From positions 1,798,001 to 1,862,000 of the forward strand of contig NC_008699.1 of the NCBI RefSeq assembly GCF_000015265.1: DNA of 64,000 bases, given 5' to 3'. Shown here in pieces: positions 1 through 7,807 of this stretch. The DNA is from Nocardioides sp. JS614. Lineage in GTDB: Bacteria > Actinomycetota > Actinomycetes > Propionibacteriales > Nocardioidaceae. A program made the position numbers and the translations under genes. Position 1 is the first letter of the stretch. Every line of letters starts with the position of its first letter. The notes beneath the pieces were generated by a model, which made no database searches, had not been told where the DNA came from, and worked only from the letters and a program-made list of their open reading frames with translations.

Positions 1-1125
1 CACGTTGGCGGCGGCGAACGAGCGGTACACGTCCGGGAAGCCCCCGTACTTCCTCAGCACGCCCTTGACCGCGGTGGTGGAGTACTGGTGCCCGGCGCCC
101 GGGTAGGCACCCGCGCGGGTCCAGATCGAACGGACCACGCCGTTGCCGAAGCGGTGGGAGAGGTACTCGAAGAACAGCCAGTTGCCGTACTGGTTGAAGC
201 CCTGCTGGTCGAACCGGTCGAGCGGCCGGCCGGGGGAGCCCAGCTGGCCGTAGGGCAGGTACTGCCGGTTGTCGTTGACGTCGTCGGCGACCCGCTCCTC
301 CATCCAGGTCGCCGACGCCTCCATCAGCCACGGGTCCTCGCCGTAGTCGTAGGCGAACTGCACGGCGTGGAAGAACTCGTGCGCAGCGGTGACCCGCAGG
401 CTCTGCCGTGGTGGTGCGCCGTACTGCGCCCGGGCGAAGTCGTTGTCGAGGACGCAGTAGCCCGACGCGAGCCACTTCCGGTCCGGCACCCGCTCCTCGG
501 GGACGCAGTACCCGTACAGGCCGCGGGACCCGAGCTCCTTGAGGTAGACGTCGAGCTTGTCGTCGCCGCCGCGGTGGCCGTCGCGGACCGGCGGCCGGTA
601 GCCGAGCCTGCGGACCTCCGTGCGCCACACCCTGTTCATGAAGCCCAGGTTCGTGTCCACCCAGGCCCGGCTCGGCGGCGCGTCGGCGGTGCTGGTCACC
701 CAGTGCATGCAGATGTGGTTGCGGCAGGTGCGCTCGGCCGGCACGAGGTAGCCGTCACCCTGGTCGTCGCCCGCGCCGTCGGTCGGCCGGGCCAGGATGC
801 GTCGGGCGGCCCGACGGTCGTCGGCGCCGAGCGTGGGCAGCGCGCGGAACAGGTCGCGCAGCGCGAGGGTCGCGTCGGGTCGGGCCGGGACGGTCCGACG
901 GGCTCGCGGCTGCTCCTCGGCCGCGGGGCCGCTGCCGAGGCCGATCGCGCTCCGGGCGGCGGCGAGCACCCCGTCGACAGCTGCGTCGTCGTCGGCAGGC
1001 ACCCCCGCGGAGCCGAGCTCGAGGCCCGACGGCCGGTCCTCCGCGGCGGACGGCGCGCCGGCGCCGGCGAGCCCGGACACGGCCATGATCACGGCCAAGG
1101 TCACGCCCAGGATCGAGCGGCGCAT
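1..1125 (-). CDS. Secreted MXAN_6640-like putative zinc metalloprotease (3' end outside window)
   Basis: The reading frame stays open from an ATG at 1125 to the window edge (375 codons), so the C-terminus is missing. The start is preceded by a strong GAGGAGG ribosome site. Residues 1-25 form a signal peptide (MRRS then a hydrophobic run ending GAGAPSAA). About residue 255 there is an HEFFHAVQ motif, the HExxH zinc-binding and catalytic pair, followed by a glutamate-rich stretch (MEASATWMEE) that could supply the third ligand. This pattern fits the MXAN_6640 family of putative metalloproteases found in actinobacteria and myxobacteria. Substrate unknown. Exported protease is a family-based inference. 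Confidence 0.72.
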   Translation of the reverse strand, partial: MRRSILGVTLAVIMAVSGLAGAGAPSAAEDRPSGLELGSAGVPADDDAAVDGVLAAARSAIGLGSGPAAEEQPRARRTVPARPDATLALRDLFRALPTLGADDRRAARRILARPTDGAGDDQGDGYLVPAERTCRNHICMHWVTSTADAPPSRAWVDTNLGFMNRVWRTEVRRLGYRPPVRDGHRGGDDKLDVYLKELGSRGLYGYCVPEERVPDRKWLASGYCVLDNDFARAQYGAPPRQSLRVTAAHEFFHAVQFAYDYGEDPWLMEASATWMEERVADDVNDNRQYLPYGQLGSPGRPLDRFDQQGFNQYGNWLFFEYLSHRFGNGVVRSIWTRAGAYPGAGHQYSTTAVKGVLRKYGGFPDVYRSFAAANV

Positions 1126-1201
1126 CTTCCTCCTCGAGAACGAAAGCTGACGGCGCCCTGCGTGCGCGCCTGGCCGCGGTACTCGCCCGGCCCGGTGCCC
1201 C

Positions 1202-1207
1202 AGCCTA
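1202..1207 (-). promoter_or_regulatory. -10 hexamer TAGGCT upstream of the metalloprotease
   Basis: TAGGCT on the minus strand, about 75 nt before the metalloprotease ATG. Unlike many promoters here it would give a normal 5' UTR, which agrees with the strong ribosome site of that gene. No clear -35 was identified. Confidence 0.4.
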
Positions 1208-1235
1208 GACGGGCGACACACCCGGACCGGGGAGG

Positions 1236-1634
1236 TCAGCTGCCGCCGGAGATCTTCTCGATCAGCGCCGTGGTCGAGATCGCCGGCGTCCGGGACAGGT
1301 AGACGACCTCGCAGATGTCCTCGAACTCGTCGAACTTCCCGGCCCAGTCGTCGCCCATCACGAGCACGTCGGCGGCGTACTCCTCGATGTAGTGGCGCTT
1401 GAGCTCGAGGCTCTCCTCGACGAAGACCTCGTCGACGGGCTTGAGGGCGGCGACGATCGCGAGCCGCTCGGCCTGGCTGAAGACCGGCTCGCGGCCCTTC
1501 TTGCGCAGGTTCAGCTCGTCGGCCGAGACGCCGACGACCAGCCGGTCGCCCAGCGCCGCGGCGCGCTCGATCACCCGGAGGTGCCCGACGTGGAAGACGT
1601 CGAACGTGCCGAAGGTGATGACCGTGCGAGACAT
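1236..1634 (-). CDS. Adenylyltransferase / glycerol-3-phosphate cytidylyltransferase-like protein
   Basis: 132 residues, the usual length of the TagD/GCT family. The N-terminal GTFDVFHVGHLRVIERA carries the HxGH nucleotide-binding motif, and the C-terminal ISTTALIEKI matches the ISST-type loop. These enzymes transfer CMP or AMP to a sugar- or glycerol-phosphate for envelope precursors. The exact substrate cannot be read from sequence. An upstream ATG at 1643 also exists, but the ATG at 1634 sits 7 nt after a CAGAAT -10 hexamer, so the shorter leaderless form is preferred. Divergent from the DUF445 gene. Confidence 0.85.
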   Translation of the reverse strand: MSRTVITFGTFDVFHVGHLRVIERAAALGDRLVVGVSADELNLRKKGREPVFSQAERLAIVAALKPVDEVFVEESLELKRHYIEEYAADVLVMGDDWAGKFDEFEDICEVVYLSRTPAISTTALIEKISGGS

Positions 1635-1641
1635 GCGGCGC

Positions 1642-1647
1642 ATTCTG
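1642..1647 (-). promoter_or_regulatory. -10 hexamer (CAGAAT) of the cytidylyltransferase gene
   Basis: CAGAAT on the minus strand, 7 nt before the ATG at 1634, predicting a leaderless transcript and supporting that start. Confidence 0.4.
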
Positions 1648-1665
1648 GCACGCGCACCCCTGGGG

Positions 1666-1671
1666 CAGGAT
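1666..1671 (+). promoter_or_regulatory. -10 hexamer (CAGGAT) of the DUF445 gene
   Basis: CAGGAT, 8 nt before the ATG at 1680, back to back with the promoter of the divergent cytidylyltransferase gene. Confidence 0.4.
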
Positions 1672-1679
1672 GGCGGGCG

Positions 1680-2942
1680 ATGACCACCATCTCGATGATC
1701 ACGCCCAACCCGGCCGCCGACGAGCTGCGCCGTCGCGGCCTGCGCCGGATGCGGACGCTCGCTGTCTCGCTGCTGCTCTTCGCCGCCGTCGTGTACGTCG
1801 CGACCCTCGAGCAGGACGGGTTCCTCGGCTTCGTGAACGCCGGCGCGGAGGCGTCGATGGTCGGCGCGATCGCCGACTGGTTCGCCGTGACCGCGCTCTT
1901 CAAGCACCCGTTGGGGCTGCCGATCCCGCACACGGCCCTGATCCCGCGGCGCAAGGACGAGCTGGGCCGTGGCCTGGAGGAGTTCGTCGGGGAGAACTTC
2001 CTCCAGGAGGGGATCATCCGCGACCGGGTGGCCGCGGCCACCATCTCGCTGCGGGTCGGTCGGTGGCTCGCGCACCCCGAGCACGCCCGGCGGGCGGTCG
2101 ACGAGGTGGCCGACGTGGCCGTGATCGCGCTGAACCGGGTCCGCGACGAGCACATCGAGGGGCTGATCCGCGACGCGCTCGTGCCGCGCTTCCACGACGA
2201 GCCGATCTCACCGCTGCTCGGCAGCCTGCTGGAGGAGACCGTCCGCGACGACCTGCACCACGGCCTGGTCGACCTCGGGCTCACCGAGCTGCACCGCTGG
2301 CTGGTCGAGAACCCGGACACGGTGGCCGAGGTCCTGGGGGAGCGGGCGCCGTGGTGGACTCCGACCCGGCTCAACGACGCGGTGACCACCCGGGTGCACC
2401 GCGAGCTGGTGCGGTGGGTCGAGGACATCCGCGACGACCCGCGCCACCACGCCCGCCAGGCCCTCGACTCGATGCTCGAACAGCTCGCTCACGACCTCCT
2501 GCACGACCCGGAGACGCAGGAACGCACCGAGCGGCTCAAGCAGCGGCTCCTCGACCACCCACAGGTGATCAGCTCGAGCGTCTCGCTGTGGAACGCCCTG
2601 CGCCGCAGCCTCCAGGCGTCACTCACCGACCCCGAGGGCGCCGTACGCCGCCGGCTGCTGGACGAGGTCTCCCGGTTCGCCGACCGGCTGCTCGCCGACG
2701 AGGCTCTGCGCGAGCGGCTGGACGGGCTCGCCGCGGACGCCACCGTGTTCGGCGTCGAGCGGTACGGCGCGGAGGTGACCACGGTGATCACGCACACGAT
2801 CGAGCGCTGGGACGGCAAGGAGGCCGCCCGCCGGATCGAGCTGCACGTGGGCCGCGACCTGCAGTTCATCCGGATCAACGGCACCATCGTCGGCGGCCTG
2901 GTGGGCGTGCTGATCCACGCCGTCAGCGTGCTGGTTCACTGA
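1680..2942 (+). CDS. DUF445 family membrane protein
   Basis: 420 residues. After a charged N-terminus there is a transmembrane segment (residues about 22-40, LAVSLLLFAAVVYVAT), then the family signature GAEASMVGAIADWFAVTALFKHPLG and IPHTALIPRRKDELG. A long helical charged middle follows, and a C-terminal hydrophobic segment (GTIVGGLVGVLIHAVSVLV). This two-end membrane topology is typical of DUF445 (YjiN-like) proteins, whose function is unknown. The start is chosen as the ATG following the -10 box; the frame is open further upstream but without family similarity. The S4-domain gene follows after 4 nt, so the two are probably co-transcribed. Confidence 0.9.
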   Translation: MTTISMITPNPAADELRRRGLRRMRTLAVSLLLFAAVVYVATLEQDGFLGFVNAGAEASMVGAIADWFAVTALFKHPLGLPIPHTALIPRRKDELGRGLEEFVGENFLQEGIIRDRVAAATISLRVGRWLAHPEHARRAVDEVADVAVIALNRVRDEHIEGLIRDALVPRFHDEPISPLLGSLLEETVRDDLHHGLVDLGLTELHRWLVENPDTVAEVLGERAPWWTPTRLNDAVTTRVHRELVRWVEDIRDDPRHHARQALDSMLEQLAHDLLHDPETQERTERLKQRLLDHPQVISSSVSLWNALRRSLQASLTDPEGAVRRRLLDEVSRFADRLLADEALRERLDGLAADATVFGVERYGAEVTTVITHTIERWDGKEAARRIELHVGRDLQFIRINGTIVGGLVGVLIHAVSVLVH

Positions 2943-2946
2943 TCCC

Positions 2947-3201
2947 ATGGCCGAGCCGACACCCTTCGACGTACCGATCCGCGACGAGTCGATCCGGCTC
3001 GGCCAGTTCCTCAAGCTCGCGAACCTGGTGGAGTCCGGCGCGGACGCCAAGCCGGTGATCGCCGACGGGCTGGTGCGGGTCAACGGCGAGGTCGAGACCC
3101 GCCGCGGCCGCCAGCTCGTGGTGGGCGACGTGGTCACCCTCGGGCCCGCGGCCGCCCGCGTCTGTGACGCCGCCTCGTTCGAGGACCACCTGCCCTGGTG
3201 A
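2947..3201 (+). CDS. Small S4-domain RNA-binding protein (YbcJ/YaaA-like)
   Basis: 84 residues, almost entirely one S4 RNA-binding fold: IRLGQFLKLANLVESGADAK, then IADGLVRVNGEVETRRGRQL and a final VVGDVV segment. Single-domain S4 proteins of this size (YbcJ, YaaA) are thought to bind structured or ribosomal RNA. The specific target is not known here. Begins 4 nt after the DUF445 gene and is followed by a hairpin that probably ends the transcript. Confidence 0.88.
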   Translation: MAEPTPFDVPIRDESIRLGQFLKLANLVESGADAKPVIADGLVRVNGEVETRRGRQLVVGDVVTLGPAAARVCDAASFEDHLPW

Positions 3202-3224
3202 CCGTCGAGCCGGGACTTCTGCGC

Positions 3225-3285
3225 GTTGATTCGGGACCTGGGTGGTCGGATCTCCCGACTCGACCGACGGAAGTCCCGAATCGAC
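3225..3285. terminator. Inverted repeat between convergent genes
   Basis: GTTGATTCGGGAC (3225-3237) pairs with GTCCCGAATCGAC (3273-3285), 13 bp with one wobble, around a 35-nt loop. It lies between the S4 gene and the convergent FKBP gene, so a bidirectional terminator is likely. No U-tract. Confidence 0.45.
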
Positions 3286-3286
3286 G

Positions 3287-3655
3287 TCAGCTGACGGCGA
3301 GCAGGTCCACGACGAAGATCAGGGTCTCGCCGGGCTTGATCACGCCGCCGGCGCCACGGTCGCCGTAGCCGAGGTGCGGCGGGATGACGAGCTGCCGCCG
3401 GCCGCCGACCTTCATGCCCTGCACGCCTTGGTCCCAGCCGGAGATGACCTGGCCGACGCCGAGGCGGAAGCGCAGCGGCTCGCCGCGGTTGTACGACGCG
3501 TCGAACTCCTCGCCGGTCGAGTGCGCGACGCCCACGTAGTGCACGGAGACGGTGGCGCCGGCCGAGGCCTCGGGTCCGTCCCCCTCGGTGATCTCGGTGA
3601 CGACCAGGTCGGTGGGCGGTTCGAAGTCGGGGAAGTCGATCTCGGGCTTGTCCAT
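3287..3655 (-). CDS. FKBP-type peptidyl-prolyl cis-trans isomerase
   Basis: 122 residues, single FKBP domain. Family hallmarks are visible: VSVHYVG, FDASYNRGEPLRFRLG, VISGWDQGVQGMKVGGRR, IPPHLGYGDRGAGGVIKPG and the closing LIFVVDLL strand. Catalyses prolyl isomerisation during folding. There is no signal peptide, so cytoplasmic. The start ATG lies 7 nt after TAGGCT, a leaderless arrangement, and is divergent from the phosphatase gene. Confidence 0.93.
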   Translation of the reverse strand: MDKPEIDFPDFEPPTDLVVTEITEGDGPEASAGATVSVHYVGVAHSTGEEFDASYNRGEPLRFRLGVGQVISGWDQGVQGMKVGGRRQLVIPPHLGYGDRGAGGVIKPGETLIFVVDLLAVS

Positions 3656-3662
3656 GTGCCTC

Positions 3663-3668
3663 AGCCTA
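3663..3668 (-). promoter_or_regulatory. -10 hexamer (TAGGCT) of the FKBP gene
   Basis: TAGGCT on the minus strand, 7 nt before the FKBP ATG, predicting leaderless mRNA. Confidence 0.5.
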
Positions 3669-3676
3669 GGTGCTGA

Positions 3677-3682
3677 CAGGAT
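3677..3682 (+). promoter_or_regulatory. -10 hexamer (CAGGAT) of the SpoIIE-type gene
   Basis: CAGGAT, 6 nt before the GTG at 3689. It is only 8 nt from the divergent FKBP hexamer, so the two promoters overlap. Confidence 0.4.
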
Positions 3683-3688
3683 CGGGTC

Positions 3689-4729
3689 GTGACCTCGATC
3701 TCGCAGCGCTGGCGACGCCTCGACCCGGGACTGGTCCTGGGCGCGGCGGTGCTGGTCGTGCTGGTCCTCGTCGCCCTGACCACCAACGTGCAGCTGATCG
3801 CGGTCTTCGCCGCCGGCCCGATCGTGTCGAGCCTGCTCACCTCGCCGCGGCGGACCGCGCTGCTGGGGGTCGCGGCTGTCGGCCTCGCGCTGCTGTCCGG
3901 CCGTTGGCAGCACGACGTCGGGACCCTCGACTGGTCGGTGCGCGTCGTGCTCTGCGTGCTGCTCTCGCTCCTCGCCGTGCAGGGCGCTGCGCTGCGGGAG
4001 CACCGGGAGGGCCGCCTGCAGCGGATGACGGTCATCGCGGAGACCGCCCAGCGGGCGGTGCTCCGCTCGATGCCGACCGCGATCGGTTCGATCGGCCTGG
4101 CGGCGCGCTACGTCTCGGCGACCGCCGAGGCGCTGGTCGGGGGCGACCTGTACGAGGTCGCCGCGACGCCGTTCGGCGTCCGGGTCATCGTCGGCGACGT
4201 CCGTGGCAAGGGCCTGGAGGCCGTGCAGACCGCGGCCGCGGTGCTCGGTGCCTTCCGGGCAGCCGCGTTCACCGCCCCCGACGTCGCCGACCTGGCGCGC
4301 ACGATCGACGACACCCTGGCGCGGATGATCGGTGAGGAGGAGTTCGTCACCGCCATCGTGGGCGAGTTCCACGGCGATCGGGTCGCCCTGGCCAACTGCG
4401 GCCACCACCCGCCGCTCCTGGTGGTCGACGCCGCCGTGACGACCACGGACACCGGTGAGCCGACGCTCCCACTCGGGCTCGGCGCGGTACCTGTGCTCAC
4501 CGAGCACCCGTGGCCGGTCGGCGCCCGGATGCTCTTCTACACCGACGGGCTGGTCGAGACCCGGGACCGGCAGGGACGGTTCTTCCCTTTCGAGGACCAC
4601 GCCGCCGAGCTCGGCGAGGGCACCGTCGAGGAGGCGCTGGACCGGTTGGTGGCGCGGCTGCTCGCCTGGAGCGGCCAGCGGATGGCCGACGACCTCGCAC
4701 TGGTGCTCGCCGAGAGCGAGGGCCGCTGA
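3689..4729 (+). CDS. Membrane-bound SpoIIE/PP2C-type serine phosphatase
   Basis: 346 residues from a GTG start. Residues 15-105 contain about four hydrophobic helices. From about residue 120 a PP2C-like SpoIIE/RsbU phosphatase domain runs to the end: ARYVSATAEALVGGDLYEV (metal-binding Asp in GGDLYEV), VGDVRGKGLEA, LANCGHHPPLL, MLFYTDGLVE and the closing DDLALVL. Such proteins dephosphorylate anti-anti-sigma factors and so release sigma factors from RsbW-type kinases. sigF/rsbW lie 16 kb away; a link is possible but not shown. Confidence 0.9.
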   Translation: MTSISQRWRRLDPGLVLGAAVLVVLVLVALTTNVQLIAVFAAGPIVSSLLTSPRRTALLGVAAVGLALLSGRWQHDVGTLDWSVRVVLCVLLSLLAVQGAALREHREGRLQRMTVIAETAQRAVLRSMPTAIGSIGLAARYVSATAEALVGGDLYEVAATPFGVRVIVGDVRGKGLEAVQTAAAVLGAFRAAAFTAPDVADLARTIDDTLARMIGEEEFVTAIVGEFHGDRVALANCGHHPPLLVVDAAVTTTDTGEPTLPLGLGAVPVLTEHPWPVGARMLFYTDGLVETRDRQGRFFPFEDHAAELGEGTVEEALDRLVARLLAWSGQRMADDLALVLAESEGR

Positions 4730-4759
4730 CCCGGGTCCCGCGCACCCGCCAAGGGACCG

Positions 4760-5191
4760 TCAGGTCTGGTGGACGTAGCTGTCGAGCTGGTCGCGCTCGA
4801 ACTCCAGCTGGTCGATGCGGTGCTTGACCACGTCGCCGATGCTGATGATGCCGACCAAGCGGCCCCCCTCGACCACGGGGACGTGGCGCACCCGGCGTTC
4901 CGTCATCGTCTTCATGAGCTCGTCGACCTGGGTCTCCTGGTCGCACGTCTGGACGACGGTGGTCATGATCGCCTGCACGGTGTTGTTGATGACCGTGCCG
5001 TCGCTGTGGAGGTGGCGGACCACGTCGCGCTCGCTGACGATCCCGTCGACGCTGGTGCCGTCCGAGCTGACGATCAGGGCCCCCACGTTGTGCTCGGCCA
5101 GCTTCGCGATCAGCTCGCGTACGCCGGCATCCGGGCCGATGGTGATGACCTCATGACTGGGCTTGGCCTTGAGTACGTCGCCGATCCGCAT
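4760..5191 (-). CDS. Tandem CBS-domain protein
   Basis: 143 residues consisting of two CBS motifs (about residues 7-65 and 72-130) with typical IVSERDVVRHL and IISIGDVVKHRI ends. CBS pairs bind adenosine nucleotides and sense energy state. Stand-alone two-CBS proteins resemble M. tuberculosis Hrp1, though no ligand can be assigned. Same strand as hisN; convergent with the phosphatase gene. Confidence 0.87.
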   Translation of the reverse strand: MRIGDVLKAKPSHEVITIGPDAGVRELIAKLAEHNVGALIVSSDGTSVDGIVSERDVVRHLHSDGTVINNTVQAIMTTVVQTCDQETQVDELMKTMTERRVRHVPVVEGGRLVGIISIGDVVKHRIDQLEFERDQLDSYVHQT

Positions 5192-5312
5192 CGCTCCACC
5201 TCCGTAGGGTCCTGGCCGACCTATGCGCAGACCGTACTGGTCGGTCCGGTCACCCGTACACCCCTGCGTCCAGCCAGCGGCCGGTCCCGGGAGCCGGGTG
5301 CCGTCCCTGACG

Positions 5313-6188
5313 TCAGTCCCGGGGGCGGTGCAGCCGCAGGTCGGAGACCGAGCCGGGGCCGGTGCGCCGCGAGTCGGGGTCGTCCTCGTCGTCGGGGAGC
5401 GCCGCGAGGAACGAGAGGGCGGCCTCGTGGAGGTGGCCGTTCGTGGCGAGCGCGTTGCCGCCGAACGGTCCGTCGGTGCCGTCCAGGGAGGTGAACCGGC
5501 CGCCCGCCTCGCTGACGATCACCGCCAGCGCGGCCATGTCGTAGATGGCGAGCTCGGGCTCGGCCGCGATGTCGACCGCCCCCTCGGCGAGCAGCATGTA
5601 GGACCAGAAGTCGCCGTACGCCCGGGTGCGCCAGCAGCGGCGCATCAGGGACAGGAAGTCGTCGAGCCGGTCGCGCTCGTCCCACCCGTGCAAGGAGGCG
5701 TAGGAGAGCGAGGCGTCCTCGAGGCGGCGGACGTCGGACACCTGGCAGCGGGTCGCCTTGAGCAGCGACCGGCCGGTCCATGCGCCGCTGCCGATCGACG
5801 CCCACCAGCGGCGCTGGAGCAGCGGAGCGGAGACGACGCCGACCACCACCTGGTCGTCGACGACCAGGGAGATCAGCGTGGCCCACACCGGGACGCCGCG
5901 GACGAAGTTCTTGGTGCCGTCGATCGGGTCGATGACCCAGCGCCGCTGGCTGTGGCCGGTGGAGCCCTGCTCCTCGCCCGTGACGGCGTCGCGAGAGCGC
6001 ACCCGGGACAGCGTGCGCCGGATGCTCTCCTCGACCGCCTGGTCGGCGTCGGTGACCGGCGTCAGGTCGGGCTTGCTCATCACGTGCAGGTCGAGGGCCT
6101 TGTAGCGGGCCTCGGTCAGGGAGTCGGCATCGTCGGCGAGGACGTGGGCGAGCCGCAGGTCGTCCGTGTAGTCCGTGGAGATCGGCAC
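5313..6188 (-). CDS. hisN: Histidinol-phosphatase, inositol-monophosphatase type
   Basis: 291 residues from a GTG start 6 nt after TAGGCT. Metal-binding motifs of the IMPase superfamily are clear: KPDLTPVTDADQAVE, GEEQG (usual GEE), WVIDPIDGTKNFVRG and the late AIYDMAALAVIVSEAGG. The overall sequence matches actinobacterial HisN, which removes phosphate from L-histidinol phosphate in histidine synthesis. A general inositol monophosphatase role is the alternative. The last 25 residues are Asp/Arg-rich and not part of the fold. Confidence 0.87.
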   Translation of the reverse strand: MPISTDYTDDLRLAHVLADDADSLTEARYKALDLHVMSKPDLTPVTDADQAVEESIRRTLSRVRSRDAVTGEEQGSTGHSQRRWVIDPIDGTKNFVRGVPVWATLISLVVDDQVVVGVVSAPLLQRRWWASIGSGAWTGRSLLKATRCQVSDVRRLEDASLSYASLHGWDERDRLDDFLSLMRRCWRTRAYGDFWSYMLLAEGAVDIAAEPELAIYDMAALAVIVSEAGGRFTSLDGTDGPFGGNALATNGHLHEAALSFLAALPDDEDDPDSRRTGPGSVSDLRLHRPRD

Positions 6189-6194
6189 ACCGTC

Positions 6195-6200
6195 AGCCTA
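6195..6200 (-). promoter_or_regulatory. -10 hexamer (TAGGCT) of hisN
   Basis: TAGGCT on the minus strand, 6 nt before the GTG at 6188; leaderless geometry. Confidence 0.5.
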
Positions 6201-6239
6201 GTGACTGAACGATCCGGCGTGGTGGTCCGTGTACAGGTC

Positions 6240-6677
6240 ATGGAGATCAATGGGCTCCCGCTGCATCCCCTGGTCGTGCACGCCGCCGTCGTGTTCGGCG
6301 CGCTCGCCGCGGTCGCGGCCCTCGGCTACGTCGCCCTGCCCCGGTGGCGCGGCATCCTGCGCTGGCCGATGCTGCTCGTCGCGCTGGTCGGGGTCGGGTC
6401 GATCGTCGCGGCGTACTACAGCGGCAACAGCTTCTTCAGCTCCCGGCCTCCCGAGATCCGGGCGAACCCCCAGGTGCTCAGCCACCAGCACCTCGCCCGG
6501 CAGCTGTTCTGGATCACCCTCGGCTTCGGGGTCGTCGCGCTCGCTGCCGCCTGGCTGTCGCGCCGCACCGGCGTGACCCGGGTCGTCCTGGACGTGCTGC
6601 TGGCGGCCGCCGCCGTGGTCGTCCTGGTCTGGGTGGTCCGGACCGGCGACGCCGGCGCCCGCGCCGTCTGGGGCTGA
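6240..6677 (+). CDS. DUF2231 family membrane protein
   Basis: 145 residues with four predicted membrane helices (about 10-32, 42-60, 82-104, 113-133). The N-terminal INGLPLHPLVVHAAVVFG motif with two histidines and the later SHQHLARQLFW are DUF2231 signatures; a haem or metal role has been suggested for the family but is unproven. ATG at 6240 is taken as the start; an in-frame GTG at 6201 would add 13 residues of no family similarity. Confidence 0.85.
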   Translation: MEINGLPLHPLVVHAAVVFGALAAVAALGYVALPRWRGILRWPMLLVALVGVGSIVAAYYSGNSFFSSRPPEIRANPQVLSHQHLARQLFWITLGFGVVALAAAWLSRRTGVTRVVLDVLLAAAAVVVLVWVVRTGDAGARAVWG

Positions 6678-6697
6678 CCCGAACCTCCCCGTCGCAT

Positions 6698-6767
6698 GTA
6701 ACGCCCTGTTACCGCATGTTCCGACCCGGCTGCAACACGGGTGGAGGAGGGGGTAACACGGCGTTAC
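6698..6767. repeat. Pair of 15-bp near-palindromes GTAAC-N5-GTTAC
   Basis: GTAACGCCCTGTTAC at 6698-6712 and GTAACACGGCGTTAC at 6753-6767 are each imperfect palindromes and are inverted copies of each other with one mismatch, 40 nt apart. They lie between the convergent DUF2231 and rsgA genes. They could fold into one long terminator stem or be paired protein-binding sites. Confidence 0.6.
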
Positions 6768-6786
6768 AGCAAGCCGGTCGCGCCCG

Positions 6787-7800
6787 TCAGTAGGCCGGCT
6801 CGCTGCGCGCGGCGAGCAGCCGGCGGAACGAGGCGACCCGCTCCGGATCGGCCGTGCCGGCGGCCACCGCCTCGTCCAGGCCGCACTCGGGCTCGTCGTC
6901 GCCGTGGGTGCAGCCCCGCGGGCAGTCCTCGGTCATCTCGTCGAGGTCGGGGAACGCCTCGATCAGGCGCTCCGGCTCGACGTGGGCCAGCCCGAAGGAG
7001 CGGATGCCGGGGGTGTCGATGATCCAGCCGCCGGCGCCGTCAGCAGCGTCCGGCAGAGCGAGCATGAAGGCCGAGGTCGAGGTGTGCCGGCCGCGGCCGG
7101 TGACGGCGTTGACCACGCCGACGTCACGCCGCGCGTGCGGCACCAGCGCGTTGACGAGGGTGGACTTGCCGACGCCGCTCGAGCCGAGCAGCACGCTGGT
7201 CCGTCCGCGCAGCCGGCCGCGGAGCTCGGTGAGGTCGTCCCCGCGCTGGGTCACGACCCACGGCACGCCCAATGACCGGTAGGTCCGCAGCAGGGTCTCC
7301 GGGTCCTGCAGGTCGGCCTTGGTCAGGCAGAGCAGCGGCTGCATCCGGGCGTCGTACGCCGCGACCAGCGCCCGGTCGATCAGCCGCGGCTGCGGTTCGG
7401 GGTCGGCGAGCGCGGTGACGACCACGAGCTGGTCGGCGTTCGCGACGATCACCCGCTCGACCGGGTCGTCGTCGTCCGCAGTGCGCCGCAGCGTGGTGAC
7501 CCGCTCGCGGACCTCGACGATCCGGGCGAGCGACCCGTCGTCTCCCGAGGTGTCCCCGACGACCCGCACCCGGTCCCCGACGACCACGCCCTTGCGGCCG
7601 AGCGGGCGTGCTTTCATCGCGAGCACGGTGCGGTCCCCGACCAGCAGCGTGAACCGTCCGCGGTCGACCGTGACGACGACCCCGTCGACGGCGTCGTCAT
7701 AGGTCGGGCGCTCCTTGGTGCGCGGACGGGTGTGGCGGCGCGGACGGTCGTAGTGCTCGACGTCGTGGTCGGAGTAGCGTCCCCGCGCCTTGGGGCTCAT
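6787..7800 (-). CDS. rsgA: Ribosome small-subunit-dependent GTPase A
   Basis: 337 residues. N-terminal basic region, OB-fold (about 35-110), then a circularly permuted GTPase with G4 (TKADL) before G1 (GSSGVGKSTLVNAL), switch GRGRHTST and G3 (DTPG). A C-terminal zinc motif CPRGCTHGDDEPEC is present. RsgA assists late 30S subunit maturation. It begins 7 nt after aroA ends, so it is in an aroA-rsgA operon, the same pairing as M. tuberculosis Rv3227-Rv3228. Confidence 0.95.
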   Translation of the reverse strand: MSPKARGRYSDHDVEHYDRPRRHTRPRTKERPTYDDAVDGVVVTVDRGRFTLLVGDRTVLAMKARPLGRKGVVVGDRVRVVGDTSGDDGSLARIVEVRERVTTLRRTADDDDPVERVIVANADQLVVVTALADPEPQPRLIDRALVAAYDARMQPLLCLTKADLQDPETLLRTYRSLGVPWVVTQRGDDLTELRGRLRGRTSVLLGSSGVGKSTLVNALVPHARRDVGVVNAVTGRGRHTSTSAFMLALPDAADGAGGWIIDTPGIRSFGLAHVEPERLIEAFPDLDEMTEDCPRGCTHGDDEPECGLDEAVAAGTADPERVASFRRLLAARSEPAY

Positions 7801-7807
7801 CGCCCGC

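Noticed and set aside
88..1302. 404-codon plus-strand open frame at the window start
   Set aside because: Lies opposite the metalloprotease frame, which has a signal peptide, HExxH and ribosome site.
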